From positions 1 through 64,000 of the forward strand of contig JAMZAV010003071.1 in assembly GCA_024449915.1 (NCBI GenBank): a stretch of 64,000 bases of DNA, in the 5' to 3' direction. Shown here one piece after another: positions 23,301 to 35,245 of this stretch. The DNA is from Sweltsa coloradensis (Eukaryota; Arthropoda; Insecta; Plecoptera; Chloroperlidae). Both the position numbers and the translations under genes were made by a program. Under the pieces are notes generated by a model, which saw only the letters and a list, made by a program, of their open reading frames with translations, did not search any database and was not told the DNA's origin. Position 1 is the first letter of the stretch. The number at the start of each line of letters is the position of its first letter.

Positions 23301-26300
23301 TTTGTGCTTGATGCTTGATCATTAAAATGATTGAAGAGAAGTTCCCATTTAAAAATAAATTGGATGGTACTCTGTCTTCACGTTTGGTGCCTACATTTAA
23401 AACGAACATCAATAAAAAAAAAATTATATTGTTCCCATTTTGTAAATAATAAATTTTAGTAAAATTTTAAAATTTAAAGGGAAGTACTCGGACTCAAATT
23501 TTGGGACCGATACCGGGGTTTTTTTAATTCTCTTTTCCCGGACTGGGCCTCGAACTAAAAAAAACCTGGACTCGCACATAGGGGCCATAAAAATTTTTTA
23601 TCGTAAAAACCCTTTGTTATAGGGTCCCAATTAGCCCCTCTTCAGGGGAACTGGTTTGGGCGGATAGGAAATTGTGAAGGGATTTTCCGAGGGGTTTTTT
23701 TTAGAGGACCCCAATTTCCCTTTGCATTGGGGGGGGGGCCTTAACGACTGGGGAAAAACCCTGGGAAAAAAACCCTTCAGTCAGGATTCCCGGGGCTGGG
23801 AGGGATTCAAACCCCGGGACTACCGAATCAAGTCGAGCGTTTGGGCGCCCGACCCAAAAACACTGTCGGCCCATTATTAATATGTGTAGGACTTACTAAC
23901 TATCTGTATGTGTGTGTTCTTTTGCGCAATTGCCCAAATCTTTAAACCCCGTTTTGGGGTAACTTTTTTTAAATTAAAATTACTTGGAAATTGTAATTTT
24001 TTTCCCAATTACAAACGTACAAAGAAAAAAATGTTTAAATTTCACGTTTTAAAAAAAATCGCCCTAATTTAGGGTTCCCGAGTTTTTTTGAAAGTTTTAC
24101 CCCAAAATCTGGGGGCCAATATTGGGAAAAAGCGGGTTTTAAAAATTGTACAAAAAAATTGTCACCAATATATCGACTGGGCGCGGGCCTTTTTTCCCCC
24201 GAAAAAAACTTTGTTATTTTGGGGTTCCCAAAAAACGGAAAATGCGAAACTTTTGGAACAACAACAAACATGTCCCGTCTGAATGGGACAAATGCAAAAC
24301 GGGGCCGTCCCGCTTCGTTTGCAAGGCGCCATTTCGTTGAGATGATTCCTCCTATGGGAATTTAGCAACCCCCCCGTCGCGTAGATGTGTAGTATCAAAA
24401 AGCATTTGGGAGTCGGAGGGAAACTACTACATGTTTCCTGGGCGTGATGACATCGCCCCGTGTATTTTTTTGTGCAACAAAACCCCACCCCACCATTAAA
24501 AAACTTCTATGCTTCTATGGCTTCTCTGTCATTAAAATACTATTTCATCCCTATCCCTGCTGGGGCTTTTTGTAGATACGCATGAAATCTAGTGGTTATG
24601 TCTTTCCCCCAAATGTATTTTTTTCTCTTAGTCTGCTCGTATTTTTTTTGACAGACAAAACCTTGAACTCTGGTGGTTTTTAAACCTTTTCCCCAAACAA
24701 AAATGGCCCCATTTTGGGTTTTTAAAAAGGGCCCTTAATTTTTTGGGTTTACCCTTTTTGGCGTTTTTTATGGGGGGGTTTTTACTTATTATCCCCAATG
24801 AAATAAAAAATAAACAATTTCTTGTTAAAAGTTTTTTAAAAGTGTTTTTCCCCGCCACTTTTTTTTGGTTTTTGTCTCTTTTTTTCTAATTAAGTTTTTT
24901 AGGTTTTTGTTGGGTTTTAGATGTCTGGTTGGTGACTCAAAAAATTAAAATTTTCCCTAAAATGTAGGGGCCCATTGCATGCTGGAAAAAGCTTTTTAAA
25001 TTTATTTTAAAATATTTCTGTATTTTTTTTTAATCGTTTATTTTTTTAGGTGACATAACAAGACCTTAAAAAATAATCAGCTTTTATTTGGTTGACCTAG
25101 TGGGGGGTTTTGTATAGGTGGGGGAAAGGGGTTGAAAAATTTTTAAAAATGGATACAATGTGCTAAATAAGAGGGCTTTTTTTTGAAAAAAGAAAATTGT
25201 TTTTGAAATAAAAAATGTTGGACCCATTTTCCCCGTTCTTTAAAATTATTACAAATAAATTTTAAAATTTATAGTCAAAATAGTCCAACGTGGTTTTTAA
25301 ATTTTTAACTGCTAAAAATTAATTTTTCAAATTTTAGTTGGGGGTTTTTTTACCCTTAGAAAATGAAACCCCAAAAAATTTCACCAAAATAACAAAATAG
25401 GGAAAAATTTCCAAAAAATTGAAAAAATTTTTTGTTTTTTTTTTTTTTCTTTTAAAATTTTTTACCCAAAAAAAATTTAAATTTTTTTTCTCAAATCCCC
25501 CTTATTGGGGGTGCCTTAAAACCCACAAAAAAATTTTAGACTTTGATCTTCGTCCCCCCATCTTGTAAAAAAAAATTTTTGTATTATTTACCCGGGAAAT
25601 AAAAAGATTTTTGAACTTCCATGAATTACGGTGCTTCACTAATATTGGGGGCCCATTATGACAATTTAATAACCCAGATGCCCTATGGTTTGATGCAACA
25701 TGGAGAAGATGCATATACCTTTATAATGGGGTATTGGGATTTTGATGCTATAATATCGTGGTCTCAGTGATTTTATAAGTTTCAAGAACCCTTTCCCCTT
25801 TAAACATTTGGGAAAGGGTCGCATTTTTTTTTATTACTTAAACCGGGGAATTTCCATAATAAAATATATGTGCCGTTTTTTTTCAAATGAAAAAAATAAT
25901 ATACTTTAAAAGTAAGCCTTCCTAAATTTAAAATTTTTACCAAAATAACCGCATTTACTTAAAGTAAACCATTTCCGATTTTAAAGCACTTTTTTACCTT
26001 ATCGGTACCCGCAAAAAAACACTTTTACCCGGTTAGCGCCCCCGGGGGGCTGCACCCAAAAATCGGGGAAAAATAAAAACGATGGGGTATGAAGTTCACG
26101 TTCCCCCAATTTTGACCAGCGACAATGTTTTTAAAACCAAAAAATCAGGGGTAAAAAGCAAATCAAAATTTTTTGGTATTTTTAAAAAAATAAATCCTTT
26201 AAAATTGAACTAAAGTGTGGGAAATCATTTTTTAAATGTAATTTTTTTTACAAATTTTTTTTTTAAATTTTTACTCTTAAAATACAATATTTTTATATTT

Positions 26301-26731
26301 TGTTTTTTCAAATTCTAATAACCCTTGTTTTAAATTTACAACTTTTTTAAAAACCAATTTAAAGACTCTTAACCCCTATAAAATGCTAAAGATACAGAAA
26401 ATATAAGTGTGTTTTAGGATTTTTTCACAAGTTTGCGTTAGTTTTTTTGTTTTGACCAATTTCCCGGGGAAATAATTTTTTGGGCCCACTTTAAAACTGG
26501 AGATTGGGCATAGTGTTTTAGAACATATTCTTTAAAATTTTTTAGCCTGTTTTTTGCGAAAAATAAACAAAATTTTAAGTTGAAGAGCCCAGCCTTTTTA
26601 TAATCTTCACTAACACGGGTTTACCCAAAATTTCCCTTGGGAATAATAAATTTAAAACTGGGAAAAGCGAACGTCGTAATTTTTTTTAAAGCGTCCCAAA
26701 ATGAGCGTTTTCCCAGTAATTTTGAATGATC
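20353..26731 (+). mobile_element. Helentron-like HINE, family C, copy 1, split by a 5.6-kb insert
   Basis: The 5' part (20353 to about 20945) starts TTAAGCGAGCGAAGCGAGCG and matches the complement of the copy at 38428-39116. The 3' part (about 26605-26731) resumes with CACGGGTTTACCCAAA, GCGAACGTCGTAA and GAGCGTTTTCCCAGT, in the same orientation and order as the intact copy. Everything between is foreign to the family. The sequence quality falls inside the element. Confidence 0.7.
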
Positions 26732-27750
26732 CCTATAGTATCATACCCCAAAAGTAACCCAATTTTCGTAATTTTTTTTTATAGAAATAAATTTGTAAAG
26801 ATCCGGGTTTGGTGTTCGTGTGCTAACAAAACCGTAAAATTTTTTGGAAAAAAGTTTACCGTGGGTTTTTTTTGACCTTGAAATGGGAGAATTTAACTCT
26901 CGAAAATGTCCTGGATCGAATTCGAAAGCATCCTTACCCAATAATTGCGAGCCCCTGGGTTTTCAAATAAAATTTTAAATCAAAACCCTTTTTCTTTCCT
27001 CTACAAAAAGCCTAGGTTTTTTCCAAATCGAAACCCCGGAAAGTCAAAATTTGAAACTTTCCAACCCCACCTGCAAAAAAGGTCAAAAATACAAAGTAAA
27101 AGTTTTTTAAATTTTGGGGAAAATTTTTTGCGCATCGGGAAAAAGTATCCCGGGGCAATTTCCCATGTTAAACCCCGTTCGCCAGTTTATTGGCTTTTTA
27201 GAATCGTCAAAATTCGGGGCTCCTAAACCCTGCCCCCCAAAAAATTTTGGCAAATTTTTTAAAAAAGGAAAAAATTCAAACAAAAGTCCCTTTAAAATAA
27301 TAAAAAAAAGATTTTTTTTTTAAATTTTTGGGGCCATATTTTCCGTCCGAATTGGGGGAAATTTTTAACAAAATAGAAACAAAAATTAAAAATAATGCCT
27401 TGCTGCTGGGTGACCGGGGACTTTCAAAAAGTTTATCGTCGAACTGGTTTAAGGTATTTAAAAACGTACGAAACCCTTAACGGTTGGGTTGTACTAGAAA
27501 AATTTCGCACGCGACGGTACCATCGACGTTTCGGATGACGCATACTTTTTTCTTTCAGCAAACCCGGGGCCCCTTAAAAAAAACACGCAAAAAAGGTGTT
27601 TTTTTTTTTTTTTTTCCCCCATTTAAAAAAAAAAAACATTTCCGGTCCCGAATCCGTGAATTGACAGAATATAAATAAAAGCGATTATGTGGTAATTTTT
27701 TTTTTTTTTTTGGGGGGGGGGGGGTTAATAGCCCTTTAACACAATTAAAC
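20700..27750. other. Poor-quality consensus zone 1
   Basis: Runs of G, C, A and T are inflated and isolated bases are replaced by their neighbours. Against the family copies at 13370-13480, GCCACCTAGAAG appears as GCCCCCTGAAAG and AGATGGCGGTGG as AGATGGGGGTGG. The loss of quality is gradual at both edges. Frames called inside are not reliable. Confidence 0.7.
20945..26600. mobile_element. Insert of about 5.6 kb with very long inverted repeats
   Basis: The left arm (about 20945-22650) and right arm (about 24900-26600) are inverted copies around a centre near 23763. For example GAACGTGAACTTCAT (21426) faces ATGAAGTTCACGTT (26089), GAAGATCAAAGTCTAAAAT (21970) faces 25530-25550, and TGGGCCCAAAAAATTA (21044) faces 26465-26480. 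The interior (22.7-24.9 kb) shows no recognisable transposase, but base-calling quality is so poor that an ORF could be hidden. It may be a long-TIR DNA transposon or an inverted duplication. Confidence 0.6.
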
Positions 27751-27759
27751 AAGTTTGTG

Positions 27760-29180
27760 AATAGACGTCGTTCTCATTTTATCCCGAGCAATATGCCCTC
27801 CATCCGAAGAAACTAGTCACTCTTTTTGCGTCATAAAAAGAGTCGAGAAAGTTTTTAGGGCGTCCTTTTTCGATCATTTTTGTGAATTTTAATGAACATT
27901 TTTCCAACCGACTTTCAATCTTTTTTACGGCCAAATATAAGGCCCTCCATTTTAGTAGCTTTAAATGCTTTAAAAAGTAGCCCCAAGAAGGGTCGTTTCA
28001 AAGACTTTTTGAATCTTCTAATGATGTAAAAAAAGTCCTTTTTACATTTTAATATTATAAAGTCTTTATTTGCAACAGAAAATAATTCCACTAGTGCAGA
28101 TATAATATAATTCCGTTTCCGTTTGTCTATTTTCAACCCAAACGAAAGACAAGAAGAACGTTTTCGATTCTTGTACATTAGAATAACGTAAGTAAATCCA
28201 GAATGTACGAAATCACAATAACGAATTAGAAATAAGGTTGTAATTCACACTTTTCTTTCTCTTGGTCGTGTGTTAGCATTATTGTATGAGCGTTCATCTT
28301 GATGTGTCAAGGTTATCTTGACAATTTTCTTACTCCAATATAGTTTTTGTCACCAGTTGCGATTATATCTCCACCGACGATGTTGTGATGGTTTACTATC
28401 GTTAGCACTATAGACTCCTCATGACTCACTGCCACATTAAGGCCTAAAAGCTTTGAATAAATTAAATTAAATTTTGTTTATAAAATAAAATCGTATTTGG
28501 AGTCTTATCAACTCAGACTAAGACCCCTTTTGGCGCAGACATGATCGACGAGCGAACAATGGCAAGCTGGGCACGATTTCATAACCAGACGGAACCAACA
28601 ACCTCACAAATTATTATGTGCCTCATTGCTAGAACGGGTGCAAAGTCAACGATTATACATTCCTAAAAAAAAGGGACACTACACCTCACCAGATGTTAAG
28701 CTATAGCGGATTCCTAGACCGTTCAGTATTGGAAGCAGAGATTTACCACAACACACCGAACTACACATTTTAATTTAATTCAAAAATGTCAATTGAGCAC
28801 ATCATATTAATTTGGTAAAATTTCTGACACGACACAATATTGAGTGAGATTTTTTTTTTTTTGGGGGGGGGGAAGTGCACCTTACCCCGAAAATATTTCT
28901 GGAAAAATGAGAGGAAGTGTAGTGGAAATATGTGGTTTTACAGTAACGGAACAAAACAAGAACAATATACCAAATACCACATTTAGATACTCAGGCTACT
29001 GTGTTTTGATATGGTGAAGTAAGAAAAATCATTTGTGGGCTCCGTAAGTCAGTAAGTTTCCTTCAGACAGAAATTATAAACTTTTTGTAGGTGAAATATT
29101 AAAATGAATGAATATTTGTCGTAGCGCATACTATGGCTAGGCATCTCTAGTGGGTTAATAAATGGATCGTAAGACATTAA
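27760..29180. other. Stretch with no recognised gene
   Basis: Quality recovers here. The frames show no known domain. A T/G homopolymer at 28850-28870 may be a further local error. Confidence 0.35.
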
Positions 29181-29197
29181 TGTCTATATCAAGACTT

Positions 29198-29203
29198 TTA
29201 TTT
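29198..29203 (-). terminator. Poly(A) signal of the C-type lectin gene
   Basis: AATAAA on the minus strand (TTTATT on plus), about 140 bp past the TAA at 29345. It lies within a short AT-rich 3' UTR and is well placed to end this transcript. Confidence 0.65.
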
Positions 29204-29344
29204 CTTAGTTACATTGCAAATTTGATTATTTCACTTGATGTAACATTTTAAAACATGAAGACATGCATTCATCTGTAAGATGTCATTGTAGAGGTAGACA
29301 TGAGTTCACCAACACAATCATGTCTTCATGTTGAATCCTCTGTC

Positions 29345-29529
29345 TTACGGCGAGAGCGAGACGTCGAACGGGTACCGAGGAGCCTGGCAGATGAAGGGAC
29401 GAGGGTGATAGCAAATATCATCAAAATATAAATTATTTGCGAGATTCATAAACACGCAGTTTTGTGAAGTTCCCCCGTCAGGCTCATTCTTTCCCCACGT
29501 GAAGACATCTCCCAATTTGGCTGGCTTTC
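29345..29529 (-). CDS. C-type lectin gene, exon 4 (C-terminal half of lectin domain and stop)
   Basis: Terminal exon, with acceptor ...CGTACAG at 29530-29531 and TAA at 29345-29347. It carries the ligand-side half of the lectin domain: VFTWGKNEPDGG, QNCVFM, YFDDIC and RPFICQ. Together with exon 3 this gives the four canonical cysteines. The calcium/sugar loop reads EPD rather than the classical EPN (mannose type) or QPD (galactose type), and the usual WND position reads FDD, so sugar preference cannot be predicted from the standard rule. A short tail (APRYPFDVSLSP) ends the protein. Entry phase agrees with the exon 3 donor. A poly(A) signal follows 142 bp downstream of the stop. Confidence 0.88.
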
Positions 29530-29847
29530 CTGTACGAAATATGAAGAAACAGAATTACAACGATGAAATTTTTTTAGAGTAGGTCAGGTTTAAGATGATT
29601 TTTTAAGACTAAACACTATTCAAAATAAAAATAAGATTATGATATTTCAAAGGTTAATCAACATTCTTCGTCAGGTTTTCAATGAGAGTTTAAAAAACAT
29701 GACAACAGAATGGACTTTAAAACAAACAAACAATGCCATCTAAACAAAACAAAATTCACCATGAAGAAACAGATTGATCTCAGGTTAGAGAAAAATACCA
29801 ACCATTTAAACTGAAAATAATAACAGTTGAATTGACCGTTAAATAAA

Positions 29848-30256
29848 CCTAGGAAAACGCTAAAGTCCCGTCGCGTTGTTGAGCGAGCACCGGTTCGTGC
29901 AACACGACCCGAGTACGACATTCCCATAATGTTACATACCAATAAGACTTTAAGGTCTTGACCGATTTAGCTGAAAATTTGAAAAATAGGAGAGAATGTT
30001 GTACTTATTGACCCTGCAAAATTTGATAACGATCGGAACATTAAAATTTTTTTTTTTTAATTTTTAATTTTTTATAACCAACGATCGGATTTTTATAAAA
30101 AAAACAATACAGCAACCGCATAGGTGATATGTACATGTGTGCAAAATTTCAGTTCGATCAGAGAAACGGTGCGACCTTACCGAAGAAGTAACAGAAGAAA
30201 AAAAACAGACATTCGAGTCATAGAGTCAAGTGGAGACGCTCGCTACGCTCGCTCAA
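29848..30256 (-). mobile_element. Helentron-like HINE, family D, copy 2
   Basis: On the minus strand it starts TTGAGCGAGCGTAGCGAGCG and ends GCTCGCTCAACAACGCGACG...GCGTTTTCCTAG. It is shorter than copy 1 (one internal unit). It lies in the intron between lectin exons 3 and 4, in the gene's own orientation. Confidence 0.8.
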
Positions 30257-30301
30257 CAATAATGAAATGATTTAATTGAATTGTTGAATTTAATGTTTAA
30301 T

Positions 30302-30716
30302 TACTAGGAAAACGCAAAAGTCCCGTCGCGTTGTTGAGCGAGCACCGGTACGTGCAACAACGACCCAAGTACGACATTCCCATAATGTTACATACCAATA
30401 AGTCTTTGAGGTCTTGACCGATTTAGCTGAAAATTTGTAAAATAGGAGAGAATGTTGTACTTATTGACCCTGCAAAATTTCATAACGATCGAAACATTTT
30501 TATTTTTTTATTTTTTTATTTATGTTTTTATATTTTATAACCAACGATCGGATTTTGTTCGAAACTATACAGCAACCCGCCTAGGTGGTATGTACATGTG
30601 TGAAAAATTTAAAATCGATCAGAGAAACGGTGCGACCTGTATCGAAGCAATAACAGAAAAAAAACCAGACATTCGAGCCATAAGAGTCAAGTGGAGACGC
30701 TCGCTCAACAATTTTA
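30302..30716 (-). mobile_element. Helentron-like HINE, family D, copy 3
   Basis: Head-to-tail with the copy at 29848-30256, 46 bp away, and closely alike. The 5' GAGCG block is shortened to one unit. CTAG is followed by host T on the minus strand. Confidence 0.8.
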
Positions 30717-31052
30717 AAATTATTTAACCTATTCAGTTTTATATTTGAAATAAAATGTTATTGTTGTTGAATATCGGAGTAATTACGTCACTAGAATACA
30801 ATAGGATAATAAGACATGTTACAGTAGTTTAAGTGGTAAACGTGTGGACCTGGGATCGAGTCCCTTACCGAAATTAGTGATTGAAGGTTTTTCAGAGGAT
30901 TTATTTAGTCGGTAACGCAAATGCAATGTATTGAGTTCTCTTAAATGACCGTAATAATAATATTGTCCCGAATCCAAATATTCTTATAGCTAGACACCTG
31001 CACGCATTTTACCTTGGGCAGGATTCCATAAAGAAATTACAATTTTGTATTG

Positions 31053-31819
31053 TTGGATGAGCGTAGCGAGCGAAGCGAAGATTCCATTTCACTTCACTGG
31101 AGAAAAAAATCCGGAATGTTTTTTTCCTTTTTTTTCTTTTTGTAGTTTTGGCTGTTTGTTAAAACGATTCCGGCTAAACCGAAACTCCGATTGCGATGAC
31201 ATTTTAAGGAGACCTTTGAAATCTCTGAACTTAGAACTGCTTCGATTTTTTAGCACAATCGGAAAATTTATTCATCATGAAAATCGCAATTTTACGATTT
31301 TTTTCGATTTTTTAAAATGTTCTTCGATTTACAACACCTACATGCTTTGTCCGATTGTAATGATTTTTTACAGAACCTTAATTTAATGAATTGATATATT
31401 CATGTGAAATTTGAGCGTTATGAAAAAACGATTTTTACGAAAATCGCAATTTTACGACTTTTTTTTATTTTAAAAATTTCTTCGGCTTAAAACACCTACA
31501 TGCTTTATCCGACTGTCATGATTTTTTCACAGAACCTTAATTTTATAAATTAATATATTTGTGTAAAATTTGTGCGCAATCGAATAATTATTTCTTACGA
31601 AAATTTCAATATTACGATTTTTTCCTTTTTTTAAATTACGATTAATTAAAAAAAATTAAAATTTAAGTTAATTTTTTATTTAATTTAATTTAATTTAGAA
31701 AAACCTTCAATTAAGTAATGATTTTTTTTACAGAACAAAAGAAAATCCGCATAACACATGGCAGCTCAATGCACCAATTACGCTCATCCAACAACGCGGC
31801 GGGACTTCGTTTTCCTAGT
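31053..31819 (+). mobile_element. Helentron-like HINE, family A, copy 5
   Basis: Starts TTGGATGAGCGTAGCGAGCG and ends ACGCTCATCCAACAACGCGG...TTTTCCTAG, then T. The 3' hairpin has lost part of its loop and right stem (GGGACTTCGTTTTCC). Three core units contain ACACCTACATGCTTT. Confidence 0.85.
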
Positions 31820-32055
31820 GATAAGATTAATCAAATTCAAAAAGTTCAACGATAAGGACTAGAAAAGTCAACTCACTGAATCAGATAAAGCTCCAATTGA
31901 AACGTTATTTTAATTTATTAAGGATATTATTATGCACAAATGTGTTTAAATCAAAAGACATTAAAAAAGATGAGGATTTTTTGTTCTCAACATTATGCAA
32001 TTACCGAACAATTTTGAATATAACCATAAAAAGTAATATTTTCAAAAACACTTAC

Positions 32056-32299
32056 CAAATAAGGTTACAAATTCACCTTCCTTTTCAAAGTCATTAAAAA
32101 CCAACATAGATTTTTGCCTGTTCTTTTTTGATGTTAAACAAACCGAGTACATTCATTGCAAATTGCTCTTGCATCGATTGAAATGTAACAATATGGGCTC
32201 CATCTTTAAAACAACGCGAAGTAGCTTCTAAATATCTTATCTTCGTTGCATAGAACTTGTAGACTCCAATGTCAGGGATCACGGTGTACCCTGGTGGAA
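32056..32299 (-). CDS. C-type lectin gene, exon 3 (N-terminal half of lectin domain, with a 1-base frameshift)
   Basis: The acceptor CTATTTTAG is at 32300-32301 and the donor TTTG|GTAAGTG is at 32055. The exon enters in phase 1 and reads PPGYTVIPDIGVYKFYATK, then SRCFKDGAHIVTF and IYVG, a clear lectin-domain first half. SRC supplies the first domain cysteine. After IYVG a run of five A/T bases (plus strand 32096-32100) shifts the frame into stop codons. In the neighbouring frame the expected NDFEKEGEF continues straight to the donor. The exon is 244 bp, whereas the phases of exons 2 and 4 require a multiple of three (243). So one surplus base is present. This may be an assembly homopolymer error, since other parts of the window are poorly resolved, or a true inactivating mutation. 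Confidence 0.85.
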
Positions 32300-32725
32300 C
32301 TAAAATAGCACAAAGTATGAGTGCAGTGTTTCTGGCGATATTTCTTCCTAATGCATCGATCGTTAAATAGTGGAAAATTGTAATCACTGCTTTCAGTTGC
32401 ACATACACACATAGTTTGTACTTAGATTAAGGTAACATTCCATAACCAAATGACATTACAATTCTTCCATACATACGATTTCCTACACAAGCGTAATAAG
32501 ATAAAAATTAATAATCACTAACAAATTATAAACCAAAGTAACAATACAAGGATACTATACGGTGTAAACAATTTTTACACTCTTGAATCCTTAATATATT
32601 TTAAAAATTTACTCTTAAACACGTCAAACGATTAATTTCTGTAAACCGTGATGGCAAGTTATTATAGTCTTTGCTCCCTGAATTAAAAACAAACAAATTT
32701 TATTATTTATTATTAAGATTGGTCC

Positions 32726-33845
32726 AGTTATCAGATTGGTGGAAAGAGTACAGAGTATGTATGTGAAGAATGTGAGTTGCGTGGAAACTAAGGATGGCAG
32801 AACGGATTGGTTTGAAGTCAAGACAGGTCTCAGACAAGGGAGTGTACTGTCACCGATGCTCTTCAATATAGTACTCGACGAGATACTCAGGAAAGTGGAG
32901 AGGGGTGGGCCAGACCCGGCTAGAACCTTAATATATCCTGACGATATACTCATATGGGGGAAGTCATGGAAGAGGTACAGAAGAAAGCGGAGAAATGGAA
33001 TGAACGTACAGAAGAATTCGGACTAGAGATAAGCATTGACAAGAGTGAAGTGACGGCTATGGGGAAAAGTAAGAAATCTGGGAATAGGAAAAAGATTGTA
33101 CTTCGAGGGGAAGAACTAGTAGAGACACATATGTTTAAATACCTGGGCAGCATAATCTCCGACGATGGAAAAATAGACGCGGAGATTGCAAGGCGTACTG
33201 GTATCGCTGAGAGTTTCTTCCAGTTAGTGAGGAAACTGCTTTGGAAAAAAGAAGTGCCAAGGAGATGCAAACTTTTAATATAAAAAGCATATTTTGTACC
33301 GGTACTCACATATGGTGCAGTGACATGGCCAGTTGGGGGTAAAGAAGAAAGACAAATTCAAGCTGTAGAAATGAAATTTTTAAGATGAGGAGCACGAAGA
33401 TAAGGAAAGAGCTAGGAGTAGAGAGTTTAAACTTTAAGCTAGGGAAAGAAAGGCTGAGGTGGTTTGGACATATGAAGAGGATGCAGAAGGACAGGATCCC
33501 TAAGATACAGTATGAAGAAGATGCAGGAAACAAACAGAGAAAAAGAGGGAGGCCCAGACTGAGATGGGAAGAAGTTATAGCAATGGATTTGAAAAAGAGA
33601 AATGCAGCTTGGGAAAGGATTAACCAAGAAAAATGTTGGGAAGAACGAAAAACATGGAACAAACTGGTGGAGGTCCCTGAGGAAGAAGACAGAGGAGAGG
33701 AAGAAAGTGAAGTTGATGACGCAGAGGAAGAAAAAGATGATGTGGGAGAAGCGTCAGGCATGGCTAGCCGGCTTCGATAACCCCGTGGAGCCAAGAATGT
33801 GGTGGGACCCTCCCACCCCCTACCCGACTTAGTTGGAAATAGGGT
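32726..33845 (+). pseudogene. RTE-clade LINE, 5'-truncated RT
   Basis: Begins inside the reverse transcriptase. It reads MVERVQSMYVKNVSCVET, GLRQGSVLSPMLFNIVLDEI (palm motif), then YPDDILIWG where the catalytic YADD should be, and after a frameshift FKYLGSIISDDGKIDAEIARR. After a stop and another shift comes ERLRWFGHMKRM and an acidic C-terminus ending ASGMASRLR. The YADD-to-YPDD change would kill catalysis even without the frameshifts. The short 3' UTR (33781-33845) ends near TTAATTAATTAAG, and its twin is the fragment at 5134-5325. It lies in a lectin-gene intron, antisense to the gene. Confidence 0.85.
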
Positions 33846-33991
33846 TTGATATTAATTAATTAAGCATTTATTCACAAGTGAAACATACATTTCCACAAGA
33901 ACGAATATATTAGTACACAGATAATCTCCAAAAATACAGTACTTACAAATTACAGAGCATATTGATAAAAATATATACATATTAGAATAAC

Positions 33992-34024
33992 TGCGTGTGC
34001 GTGTGCGTGTGCGTGTGCGCGTGA
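33992..34024. repeat. (GTGTGC)n microsatellite
   Basis: Five to six perfect GTGTGC units followed by GCGTGAGCG. Confidence 0.85.
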
Positions 34025-34213
34025 GCGTAGCTCAGCTTATAGCTTTGGTTTTGGTTTGTTGTTTTATGATTTGTTTTCTGTTTGTTCGCTCTCCGAGCAA
34101 GCGGCACTACCAAATTGATGAAATTTCCAGGGAACCTTCTAAATCTCTGAACTAAGGACTGCCGCGTTTTGTGGTACGAACGAAGAAATAATTTTAATTC
34201 AAGTCAAACTATA

Positions 34214-35172
34214 CTAGGAAAACACTAAAGTCCCGCCGCGTTGATGGATGAGCGTTTTTGTGAGTTTTAAGTTTGCGTGAGACCACTTTTTCTTTGCAAG
34301 TGCTTTGTGAATGCATTGTAGGTGATTGTTGTCAAGTTTTTATTGTTACTTGTTAATTGTTATTATAAACCTCATAAAAACCATATTAAAACATTTATTT
34401 CTATAGATTCTGGCTAACTTTTTCAACTGTTTCTTTCAAAAGGTACTACATCACCATAACCTTAATGTCCATGTGAAATATGAAAGTTGTAGCCCCACCT
34501 GTTTGGTCAGAATCGGCCCAAACGTGACGTAAAAATCGCACTAAAAATCGAAAATCACATATTAAAACCTTTATTTCTCTAGTTTTTGGCTAATTTTTTC
34601 AACTTTTTCTTTCAAAAGCTACTACATCACCATAATCTTAATGTCCATGTGAAATCTAAACGTTGTAGCCCCACCTGTTTGGTCAGAATCGACCCAAATG
34701 TGACGAAAATATCGCACTAAAAATCGAAAAACTTATATTAAAACCTTTATTTCTATGGATTCTGACTAACTTTTTCAACTTTTCCTTTCAAAAGGTACTA
34801 CATCACCATAACCTTAATGTCCATGTGCAATATGAACGTTGTAGCCATACTTGTTTGGTCACAATCGAACCAAATGTCACGAAAATATAGCACTAAAAAT
34901 CGAAAAAAAATCGTAAAAGTACGATATTCATGAGAAATATTTCTTCGGTTGTACCAAAAAACGTGGCAAATCTAAGTTCAAAGATTTCCAAGGTCCCCTC
35001 AAATTTTCATCAAGATCGTATATGCCGTTTGCCCGGAATCATGCGAACAAACAGACAAAAAAAACAACAAAACAAAACAAAAACAAACAAACAAACAAAA
35101 AAAACACCCGAACTAAATTTTTTGGGGGGTCAGTGAAATTGAAGTCTTCGCTTCGCTCGCTACGCTCATCCA
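34214..35172 (-). mobile_element. Helentron-like HINE, family B, copy 1
   Basis: On the minus strand it starts TTGGATGAGCGTAGCGAGCG and ends CGCTCATCCATCAACGCGGC...TTTTCCTAG, then T. Three tandem units of about 175 bp carry CACATGGACATTAAGGTTAT on the minus strand. The ends match family A but the body is different. Confidence 0.8.
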
Positions 35173-35245
35173 AATAATGTTTGTTAGGTCAATTCAACAG
35201 CAACAGTTTTTTCGATGCTTTATTGTTCCATCCATTCAAGTTCTA

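Noticed and set aside
24162..24488. 108-codon frame inside the first degraded zone
   Set aside because: It lies in a poor-quality consensus, overlaps other frames on both strands and matches nothing recognisable.
33306..33794. 162-codon Ser-rich frame antisense to the RTE LINE
   Set aside because: It is the shadow of the acidic, charged C-terminus of the LINE protein on the opposite strand; it has no domain.
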